A DNA stretch of 24,072 nt, taken from a virus. The stretch is from IMG/VR virus record IMGVR_UViG_3300005336_000053, positions 1 through 24,072 of that record; one strand, written 5' to 3'. The position numbers and the translations under genes were made by a program. Each line of letters opens with the position of its first letter. Position 1 is the first letter of the stretch. Of the stretch, positions 1 through 4,943 are shown piece by piece. The notes beneath the pieces are model-generated. The model had not been told where the DNA came from, made no database searches, and saw only the letters and a list, made by a program, of their open reading frames with translations.

Positions 1-31
1 AGCCCAGTAGATCGCTGGGAGGCTTACGGTT

Positions 32-89
32 AGGTGGAGTAGATTGTATGGGAGTGCAATCTGTACGGGAAGGTACATCTAACTCAAAC
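32..89. repeat. Copy A of a two-copy short element
   Basis: On the plus strand this stretch carries, in order, AGGTGGAGT (32-40), GGGAG (50-54), GGGAAGGTAC (67-76) and TCAAAC (84-89). The same four blocks occur in the same order at 481-530 with similar spacing. In copy A the plus strand could fold as a three-way structure: GTTAG 29-33 with CTAAC 79-83, AGATTG 41-46 with CAATCT 57-62, and GTAC 63-66 with GTAC 73-76. The minus strand is also open here, with a Pro/Ser/Thr-rich reading, so a decayed coding repeat is an alternative. Function unknown. Confidence 0.5.
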
Positions 90-120
90 AAAGGGGCGTT
101 TCTTGCGAGGACGCCTCTTT
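90..120. terminator. Bidirectional intrinsic terminator
   Basis: AAAGGGGCGT (90-99) pairs with ACGCCTCTTT (111-120) across an 11-base loop, giving ten pairs with one G-U on the plus-strand RNA. The plus strand continues TTTCTATTT. The minus strand gives the same stem with one A-C mismatch, followed by TTTGTTT. It lies just past the stop of the last leftward gene (125-337). It could therefore end the leftward phage transcript and any rightward transcript entering from the left edge. Confidence 0.7.
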
Positions 121-124
121 CTAT

Positions 125-337
125 TTAATCTGACTCTATCTGCTCTGTATCAGTTATAAGTGCTACGCTACCGGCGAACTTCTGGAAGTCGCCCCACATA
201 TCAATAGCTTCATTCATGCGGTGTTCAAAGAGGTTCACGAGGTTCGGAGTTGATCCGTCTACTCGGGCGGTCTTCAATCGTTGATAATAAATAGTTATGT
301 TCTCTTCGCATTCAGCTTGTGTTAGGAGTTCGCTCAT
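125..337 (-). CDS. Hypothetical 70-residue phage protein
   Basis: Small acidic, mostly helical protein with no motif that I recognise; no signal peptide or membrane segment is visible. It begins with an N-terminal MSELLTQAECEENITIYYQ stretch and ends in an acidic tail. The start ATG at 337 has only a weak AGAAG-like ribosome site. An excellent promoter (359-387) ends about 20 bases upstream, so the gene probably has its own short transcript that stops at the terminator at 90-120. It is the last leftward gene in the window and is separated from the upstream nuclease by a 220-base gap. Promoter and terminator support a real gene; function is unknown. Confidence 0.6.
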   Translation of the reverse strand: MSELLTQAECEENITIYYQRLKTARVDGSTPNLVNLFEHRMNEAIDMWGDFQKFAGSVALITDTEQIESD

Positions 338-358
338 TTTTGTTCTTCTTTTAAGTTC

Positions 359-387
359 ATTATATCATAAAGGAGGGAGTCTTACAA
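359..387 (-). promoter_or_regulatory. Extended -10 sigma70-like promoter
   Basis: Read on the minus strand: TTGTAA (382-387), a 17-base spacer, then TATAAT (359-364) preceded by TGA, a perfect extended -10. The predicted start lies about 15-20 bases before the ATG of the 70-residue ORF. The inverted repeat 372-396 covers the -35 box and part of the spacer. Confidence 0.7.
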
Positions 388-396
388 CTACCCTCC
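372..396. promoter_or_regulatory. Inverted repeat over the -35 region
   Basis: GGAGGG (372-377) and CCCTCC (391-396) form a perfect 6-bp inverted repeat with a 13-base loop. On the plus strand it is followed by GTTTGTTTTT, so it could be a rightward terminator. On the minus strand it is followed only by TTTAT and overlaps the -35 and spacer of the promoter at 359-387, so it could be an operator or a weak leftward terminator. The sequence cannot decide between these. Confidence 0.45.
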
Positions 397-480
397 GTTT
401 GTTTTTGACATTTGTATTTTGGTGTTCCTCTGCGTTTCTGCCAGTCAAGCTACGAGATATGGAACGAGAGACTTAGTGCG

Positions 481-530
481 AGGTGGAGTTTTGGGAGGTG
501 TTTTACTAGGGAAGGTACTACTGGTCAAAC
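481..530. repeat. Copy B of the two-copy short element
   Basis: Plus-strand blocks AGGTGGAGT (481-489), GGGAG (493-497), GGGAAGGTAC (509-518) and TCAAAC (525-530) match copy A at 32-89 in order. A possible enclosing stem pairs TAGTGC (474-479) with GTACTA (515-520). On the minus strand the copy begins at the expected transcription start of the promoter at 533-561. It lies in the only clearly non-coding gap of the left end (338-557). Confidence 0.5.
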
Positions 531-532
531 GG

Positions 533-561
533 AGTGTATCACGCTTATGGCTGGAAGTCAA
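533..561 (-). promoter_or_regulatory. Leftward promoter overlapping the nuclease stop codon
   Basis: On the minus strand TTGACT (556-561), a 17-base spacer, and TACACT (533-538) preceded by TGA as an extended -10. The -35 box overlaps the stop codon of the nuclease gene. Transcription would enter the 338-530 gap, where no convincing ORF is seen, so the product may be a leader or small RNA running toward the hairpin at 372-396. Confidence 0.5.
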
Positions 562-1325
562 GTGACAAATTGGACGTTACTTTTGATGGTCTGGCGACCC
601 TGTAGCCACTTGCCACAGTTCATACATACGTAACGCTGCCTACGGCCTGTTTTGGTGGGCGTAGAGAGCCCACGGGCTTGTATATGGGGAGAGAGACAGT
701 TCGGGCAACTATCGGGCCTGTCAGCCAGTATATGAAGCGCTGGAGCCTGTGTATCCCACGGGGCGAACTTGACATACAAGTCTTCTAGCGGCGGGATGTC
801 CTGCTTATTGTAGCGTTTCATCTTAGCCCATGACTTCGGGTCTCCGGCCATGCAACCCTTCCAAGTAGCAAAGCCACCGGGATCACCCTTAGCGGCTACA
901 TCTAGGTCTTTGGCTAGTCTACCGAGTCTATTAGAAGTAAACCCACCTATACGCTTGGCGGCCTTTTTAGTGTCGTACTGTTTAACTGGAGAATACGGCT
1001 GGAGTCCTTGGATAATCATCCGGGCCCGGAGCTTCTTCATATCGAACTGGTCTGAATTGTGCCCGACAGTAACGTCCGCTTCGTCTAGTATCTTTCTAAA
1101 CGCCTTGAGAACACTCTTGTCATTGATTTTACCGGGTTTGTAATCTGGGAAATCATCTTGGCCTATGCAGTATACTTTCTTCTCGCCCAGCCACTTCCAT
1201 GCCACAGTAAGAATTTGATAGTCTTCTATGGTCTCTATAACCTGTCCATCTACCCACTCGGTCCATGTGTAGGCTATGATTGGTGAAGTTTCGATGTCAT
1301 AGAATAACACTCGTGGCTTAGACAT
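558..1325 (-). CDS. DnaQ/YprB-like 3'-5' exonuclease with zinc ribbon
   Basis: RNase H-fold nuclease of about 255 residues, probably acting on phage or host nucleic acid in the cytoplasm. The N-terminus has the Exo I motif FYDIETSP with the D and E metal ligands, then GHNSDQFD (Exo II-like) and YNKQDI (Exo III-like), the spelling seen in YprB-type ribonuclease H-like domains. The C-terminus has a CPNC...CMNC zinc ribbon, probably for substrate binding. I chose the ATG at 1325 (MSKPRVLFYD) because it has GAGG about 8 bases upstream and directly precedes the fold. A longer frame to 1376 would add 17 residues lying inside the HNH gene. The gene overlaps the HNH endonuclease stop by 8 bases. Family call is firm; exact substrate (DNA or RNA) is not known. 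Confidence 0.8.
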   Translation of the reverse strand: MSKPRVLFYDIETSPIIAYTWTEWVDGQVIETIEDYQILTVAWKWLGEKKVYCIGQDDFPDYKPGKINDKSVLKAFRKILDEADVTVGHNSDQFDMKKLRARMIIQGLQPYSPVKQYDTKKAAKRIGGFTSNRLGRLAKDLDVAAKGDPGGFATWKGCMAGDPKSWAKMKRYNKQDIPPLEDLYVKFAPWDTQAPALHILADRPDSCPNCLSPHIQARGLSTPTKTGRRQRYVCMNCGKWLQGRQTIKSNVQFVT

Positions 1326-1779
1326 ATAAAGCCTCAGCTTGTTTTCGAGCAGCAACGGCCTGTCGCTTAGAAGCAAACGTACCTAGATTATGTAATTTCC
1401 GCCCAACCATAATTTGAGCCCTCCATTTTTTACGGTCTTTTGCTAACGCAACACCAGTAGTACCGCTTGTATTATTACGGTTCTGCCTACGGTTGTGATT
1501 TTGTTCTTCTGGGGTAGCCCAGCGACAGTTCTCTGGTGTATAATCCCCATCATTATCTATACGATCTATAGTATGCCGTGGGGACGGTTTCTCGCCCATA
1601 TCTTTTATAAACTGGTCAAAATTATACCTCCACTCATCACACATTTTGATACCACGAGCGCCGTAATGTTCATAATGCGTACCGGGAGCATTGCGATAGC
1701 AACGAGCCTTCATATTCATCCACGTCCAGTAGAGCGGGTGCTGATATAGCCCGTGCCTTTTATAAGGTCTTTTTGACAT
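1318..1779 (-). CDS. HNH homing-type endonuclease with AP2 domain
   Basis: A protein of 153 residues. The HNH core covers about residues 69-95 (HTIDRIDNDG...ENCRWAT), followed by an AP2-like DNA-binding domain at about 104-150 (TSGTTGVALAKDRKKWRAQI). This pairing is typical of free-standing phage HNH genes that cut DNA and spread by recombination. The start at 1779 is preferred because AAGGA lies 9 bases upstream; the longer start at 1803 lacks a ribosome site. The 3' end overlaps the exonuclease start by 8 bases, so the exonuclease may be translated by coupling. Both catalytic His and Asn positions look intact. It may be mobile or have been adopted by the phage. Confidence 0.85.
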   Translation of the reverse strand: MSKRPYKRHGLYQHPLYWTWMNMKARCYRNAPGTHYEHYGARGIKMCDEWRYNFDQFIKDMGEKPSPRHTIDRIDNDGDYTPENCRWATPEEQNHNRRQNRNNTSGTTGVALAKDRKKWRAQIMVGRKLHNLGTFASKRQAVAARKQAEALYV

Positions 1780-1811
1780 TGGGAGATGTCCTTCATTTTT
1801 CATTAGTTTTT

Positions 1812-1839
1812 AGGGTGTTTGGAAACTTACCTACACCCT
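1812..1839. promoter_or_regulatory. 7-bp inverted repeat upstream of HNH gene
   Basis: AGGGTGT (1812-1818) and ACACCCT (1833-1839) are perfect inverted arms around 14 bases. Neither side is followed by a T-tract in the direction needed for termination, so an operator or 5' leader structure is more likely. One arm overlaps the -10-like box at 1835-1840. Confidence 0.4.
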
Positions 1840-1863
1840 ATCACACTAATGCTTTTAAGTCAA
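1835..1863 (-). promoter_or_regulatory. Possible promoter for HNH-exonuclease pair
   Basis: Minus-strand TTGACT (1858-1863), 17-base spacer, TAGGGT (1835-1840) with an upstream TGA extended -10. The -35 is good but the -10 matches the consensus at only three positions. It begins right after the stop of the 56-residue membrane protein and would drive 1779-558. Confidence 0.35.
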
Positions 1864-2034
1864 CTAGACCTTTGGAGCTTCGCCACCGCTACCAGTGGTG
1901 TAACCATTGACACCGAAGTAACCGAGTACGACTGCGGTTGCGCCGGGTACATTGCTGTGGGCTACGCAGAAAACAAAGGCTGAGACCGCTAACAGGAACT
2001 TCCGGCTAGTGACATTCTTTAGAAATTGTTTCAT
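1864..2034 (-). CDS. Small membrane protein, holin candidate (56 aa)
   Basis: Short ORF starting MKQFLKNVTSRKF and ending GEAPKV. A basic N-terminus is followed by a hydrophobic stretch (FLLAVSAFVFCVA, about residues 13-25) and a second weaker one (VPGATAVVLGYFGV, about 29-42), then a polar Gly/Ser tail. This is the layout of small phage holins or other lysis membrane proteins. The ribosome site AAAGGA lies 4 bases before the ATG at 2034. It sits directly downstream of the GH25 lysozyme and other small genes, which supports a lysis role (inference). No family assignment is possible by eye. Confidence 0.65.
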   Translation of the reverse strand: MKQFLKNVTSRKFLLAVSAFVFCVAHSNVPGATAVVLGYFGVNGYTTGSGGEAPKV

Positions 2035-2069
2035 ATTATCCTTTCTTACGCAAGAGCAAGCTTGCTTGG

Positions 2070-2135
2070 TTAACGTCTTACGATGAAGACTAACAGAGCT
2101 ATTCCAGCTAGTATTAGTACGACTGTTTCAAGCAT
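2070..2135 (-). CDS. 21-residue membrane peptide
   Basis: Very short ORF, MLETVVLILAGIALLVFIVRR in two parts: MLETVVLILAG then IALLVFIVRR. It is essentially one transmembrane helix with an acidic start and a double-Arg end, the charge pattern of a single-span membrane peptide. Its ATG shares one base with the stop of the upstream 63-residue gene (TAATG), and AAAGG precedes it. Such peptides occur beside phage lysis genes, but at this length chance cannot be excluded. The role could be holin-like or accessory to the 56-residue protein (inference). Confidence 0.5.
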   Translation of the reverse strand: MLETVVLILAGIALLVFIVRR

Positions 2136-2326
2136 TAGACACCTTTCTTATTGTGGTTGAAGTGCTGTGCGTTTAGGGCGAACTGCTTCTTCTTGCGGAT
2201 AGCTGGGCTATCGCCGGGGTGAATGGACAGCTTCTCTATAGGGATTTTCTGTCCTTCTGGTACTCCGAGAGCAGTATGCAATGAACCCTCTTTTGATGGT
2301 TTGATTTTTATGGGTTTGTATGCCAT
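2135..2326 (-). CDS. Small basic conserved-type phage protein (63 aa)
   Basis: Lys-rich protein starting MAYKPIKIKPSKEG and containing a repeated-looking ALGVPEGQKIP / HPGDSPAIRKKKQFALNA pattern. I recall similar short Lys/Pro-rich ORFs from uncultured tailed phages, with no assigned function; that is memory, not a search. A strong ribosome site (AAAGGATT before the ATG at 2326) and tight packing between the lysozyme and the 21-residue peptide support it as real. No membrane segment or enzyme motif is visible. Confidence 0.7.
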   Translation of the reverse strand: MAYKPIKIKPSKEGSLHTALGVPEGQKIPIEKLSIHPGDSPAIRKKKQFALNAQHFNHNKKGV

Positions 2327-2336
2327 ATAATCCTTT

Positions 2337-3230
2337 CTATGCGTTCCAGACTTTTAGTACAAAATTTACTATGGCGGCGATTAGTCGTGATAGTAATCCA
2401 GATTTGGGAGGTTGGGGTGTGGGGACTGGTCCGGGCTGAGGAGTGGGTTCTGGGGGGACGACAGTTCCGGGGTCAGGGACGGGGGTAGGATCGGGAGTGG
2501 GAACCGGGGCTGGCGTGGGCTCCGGGGTTGGAGTTGGGGTTGGGTCTGGTGCCGGAGGGCTAGGCGGCTCAGGCGTTGGCGTAGGTGCTGGCTCGGGAGT
2601 CGGTTCCGGAGCAGGGCTTGGTTGGGGGTTAGGTTGTTGTGGCGCATGGTATCCGTATTCCTTAAATTGATCTACTGTACCGAACCAAGAGTCTTCGTCT
2701 ACTCGGCCAGCAATGCCGGGGATTGTACCGGCGTCGGTATATTGCTGCATAACGTACACGTGTGAAGTTGGGATTGTTCCTTGGGGCGGGACTGCCCAGT
2801 CAGCGATCCATAGACCGCAATTAAGTAGTACAGGACCCCAGTTGTAGGCGTTTAGGGTTGCTAGATTGATGTATAGAAGCGGCCATACGCCGGTGCGATC
2901 ATGGACAGTACTCATGAAGGTCTGAACCCATGCTACCGGGTCGGCATGTTGGACTTCCCAGTCAAGGGCTAGAACATCAAACTCTTCTAGTGGGCTGACA
3001 GCCTGTATGAAGTGCAGAGCTTCAGCGAACGGATCGCCACCCTCTGCAAAGTGGTACATACCGACTGCTTTACCGGCAGCCTTAGCTGCGTAATAGTTAT
3101 GATTAGCTTGTTTATCAAAGTATGAAGAGCCGTCACTGACCTTCATCATTGCAATCGGCGCTGGGACTTGCGACCAGTTGATGACGCCTTGATATTCGCT
3201 GACGTCTGGGATGTTATCTATTTCGCTCAT
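2337..3230 (-). CDS. GH25 lysozyme endolysin with Pro-rich tail
   Basis: Muramidase of glycoside hydrolase family 25, expected to cut the MurNAc-GlcNAc bond of peptidoglycan at the end of infection. Catalytic features are present: PDVSEYQG with D9, LALDWEV with D90 and E92, LWIADW with D144, and DEDSWFG near 178-184. The domain ends near residue 195. It is followed by about 75 residues of Pro/Thr/Glu repeats and a short hydrophobic-amphipathic C-terminus (LLSRLIAAIVNFVLKVWNA). There is no signal peptide, so release probably depends on a holin. The ribosome site is weak (AGGA about 13 bases from the ATG). The neighbours are a membrane coiled-coil protein upstream and small membrane peptides downstream. 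Confidence 0.93.
   Translation of the reverse strand: MSEIDNIPDVSEYQGVINWSQVPAPIAMMKVSDGSSYFDKQANHNYYAAKAAGKAVGMYHFAEGGDPFAEALHFIQAVSPLEEFDVLALDWEVQHADPVAWVQTFMSTVHDRTGVWPLLYINLATLNAYNWGPVLLNCGLWIADWAVPPQGTIPTSHVYVMQQYTDAGTIPGIAGRVDEDSWFGTVDQFKEYGYHAPQQPNPQPSPAPEPTPEPAPTPTPEPPSPPAPDPTPTPTPEPTPAPVPTPDPTPVPDPGTVVPPEPTPQPGPVPTPQPPKSGLLSRLIAAIVNFVLKVWNA
2415..2636. repeat. Degenerate Pro-rich coding repeat
   Basis: Short, imperfect GC-rich repeats encode the P-x-P linker of the lysozyme (units such as PTPEP and PTPDP). Both strands stay open through it, giving spurious Gly-rich ORFs on the plus strand. Such tracts change length easily by slippage. Confidence 0.75.
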
Positions 3231-3300
3231 AGTTTTGCTTTTATTCCTGTTATATTTTGTAGTATAGAGTCTAGGGGATTAGTTATTTGTATAAGTGGCT

Positions 3301-3747
3301 TTAGTTGACTTTTGGGAGAGTTACTTGCAGACCTCCGTTGCTGCTTTGACTATCCGTGCTTGATGGATTGGCTGGGGTAGATTGGGCTGAGGCATTAGCA
3401 TTGGCGCTAGGGGTAGGAGTGGTCTTAGCCGTAGAGCTAGAGCCGGTAGGAGTAGTGGTGGTGGTAGTTTGCGTAGTAGAGTTGCCCGAAGGTTGGTTAT
3501 TAAGATTGGGGACGATGACTAGGGCTATCAGCGCAGTCAGGACTGCGGCGACGATAATGCCTATCACGAAAGAAACGGCTGATTGTACCCACTTGGCCGC
3601 ATACTTTTTATCCAAATTGTCAATCTTACTATTGATCCCTGCAAACTCTGTCGTAACCGTAGTTTTAATATCGGAAATGTCGGAGACGGCTCGGTCAACT
3701 TTTGTTTCTAACACGCTTAACCTTTCTACTTCAAGCTTTGTTGCCAT
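3301..3747 (-). CDS. Membrane-anchored coiled-coil protein (XhlA/holin-like)
   Basis: A protein of 148 residues. Residues 1-50 form a likely coiled coil (LEVERLSVLETKVDRAVSDI...). Residues about 56-80 form one strong membrane helix (SFVIGIIVAAVLTALIALVIV). The remaining 65 residues are a low-complexity Thr/Ser/Pro/Asn tail. The coiled-coil-plus-helix plan resembles XhlA-type phage lysis proteins, although those usually end just after the helix. It lies directly upstream of the GH25 gene. A lysis role as a holin or accessory is likely but not proven; a membrane-tethered virion or spanin-like function is possible. The ribosome site is AGGA, 7 bases before the ATG. Confidence 0.6.
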   Translation of the reverse strand: MATKLEVERLSVLETKVDRAVSDISDIKTTVTTEFAGINSKIDNLDKKYAAKWVQSAVSFVIGIIVAAVLTALIALVIVPNLNNQPSGNSTTQTTTTTTPTGSSSTAKTTPTPSANANASAQSTPANPSSTDSQSSNGGLQVTLPKVN

Positions 3748-3756
3748 TATTTATTC

Positions 3757-4890
3757 CTATACGAGTTCCACCATAAGATATGCCGGGGAAGTTGAACCAG
3801 CCGATATTGACGGGTTGCCGCTGGCGGCAGAAATACCAGCATTGTAAGTTTTATTGGTCGTTGAAGGAGTAATGACGATCTGTGCTATAACTCCCCACGC
3901 ATAGCCATTAGAGGTAGAACTTACCTGTGCCGTATTGAGTAGTGTGCCCGAATTAACCACTCCGTCCCAGATACCTAGTAATGCCGCAGCGGGGCCGACA
4001 GAAGTAGAAAAGCTAGGAGCATAAAGACTAATTCTCACCTTCCGACCAGTCGGGACAATCACGGGGCACGAAAGCCCCGGAACCTGAACTGGAGTAGCAC
4101 CACTACCACTTGTATAGGTGGAGTATATCTGTCTAACACTTAGAATTTTACGGTTAGGATCACGTGGACAAATTAGATTTCCGAGAGAGTCGGTCACAGA
4201 ATAGGCTATACTGGAAGCTATAGGAATAATCTGGGTTTCTTGGCCTTGATTTACGTTTGTAATTGTAGAACCATTAGTTGTAACGACTGCAATGCGGAGA
4301 TTGTTCGTAGATAGGGCTGGGCTGGCGGCATTGTTGGCTACTTCGGTATAAGTAACAGTTACGGTGCCGTCAGAATTACCAGTAATATCTACGTAAGTAT
4401 CTTTAGAGGCAGTATACGTCTTGTTAGCGATGGATGTACCGGCATAGCGCCGACCACTAAGATAGAAAACAATATCAGAGAATGTGCCCACAAGTCCGGC
4501 GCTTTGTGCGACTACTCCACCAGATACAATATAGTCATAGAACAGGGCTGTGCGAAGCGGATCGCTAGATAGAGTACCATTACCAAGCCCCTCAAAGAAG
4601 GATTTGACATCGGCCATAATTACTGTCGAGCCCGTCAGGTGCGCTACGGCGGTTGTACCGCCCCAGCCACGACCATCAGAAGGACAAGTAATAGTAGAAG
4701 CTCCTTTAGAAGTATAGAAAATAACTTCACGGTTAGTGGCAGAGTCAGGCTCAATCACAAGAATACCCGAAGTAGATGACGGAACAGTATCAAGAGTAAG
4801 AGTTAAACTACCAGACGTAATGTCTGATTGTAAAACGGCGGAATAAAAGTTCTGCCAGCCAAAGGTTGTCGGGTCGTATTGTGTAGCCAT
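3757..4890 (-). CDS. Putative tail fibre / receptor-binding protein
   Basis: A protein of 377 residues. It is rich in Ser, Thr, Gly, Val and Ile in alternating patterns, typical of beta-structured phage adhesion proteins. The N-terminal 100 residues (ATQYDPTTFGWQNFYSAVLQ..., REVIFYTSKG, GRGWGGTTAVAHLTGSTVIM) look like the N-terminal module common to fibres of short-tailed phages. The C-terminal half is a variable beta domain ending SPAYLMVELV. It follows its own promoter (4913-4941) and lies between the large internal protein and the lysis genes, a common site for fibres. Receptor specificity cannot be read from the sequence. Confidence 0.65.
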   Translation of the reverse strand: MATQYDPTTFGWQNFYSAVLQSDITSGSLTLTLDTVPSSTSGILVIEPDSATNREVIFYTSKGASTITCPSDGRGWGGTTAVAHLTGSTVIMADVKSFFEGLGNGTLSSDPLRTALFYDYIVSGGVVAQSAGLVGTFSDIVFYLSGRRYAGTSIANKTYTASKDTYVDITGNSDGTVTVTYTEVANNAASPALSTNNLRIAVVTTNGSTITNVNQGQETQIIPIASSIAYSVTDSLGNLICPRDPNRKILSVRQIYSTYTSGSGATPVQVPGLSCPVIVPTGRKVRISLYAPSFSTSVGPAAALLGIWDGVVNSGTLLNTAQVSSTSNGYAWGVIAQIVITPSTTNKTYNAGISAASGNPSISAGSTSPAYLMVELV

Positions 4891-4912
4891 TTTTGTTTTC
4901 TATCTTTCCTAT

Positions 4913-4941
4913 ATTGTATCTTATTTTTGCTAAAAAGTAAA
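4913..4941 (-). promoter_or_regulatory. Promoter TTTACT-N17-TACAAT before the fibre gene
   Basis: Minus-strand TTTACT (4936-4941), exactly 17 bases, then TACAAT (4913-4918). It lies in the short gap between the 1452-residue gene and the fibre gene. The same two hexamers with the same spacing recur at 10309-10337. Confidence 0.65.
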
Positions 4942-4943
4942 GC

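Noticed and set aside
1-33. Plus-strand frame SPVDRWEAYG ending in TAG as the end of a rightward gene
   Set aside because: Only ten codons are visible, and other frames on both strands are also open here, so the coding strand at the edge cannot be decided.
412-633. Plus-strand ORF of 73 residues over the left non-coding gap
   Set aside because: It lacks a ribosome site, runs into the nuclease gene on the opposite strand and has no recognisable domain. It spans repeat copy B, which explains its resemblance to a frame near the left edge.
2412-2765. Plus-strand Gly/Trp/Arg-rich ORFs
   Set aside because: They mirror the GC-rich Pro repeat of the lysozyme gene on the other strand and have no ribosome site or motif.
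3356-3847. Plus-strand ORF of 163 residues with hydrophobic runs
   Set aside because: It is antisense to the coiled-coil membrane protein; the Val/Val and Thr runs mirror the Thr/Ser tail and the membrane helix on the coding strand.
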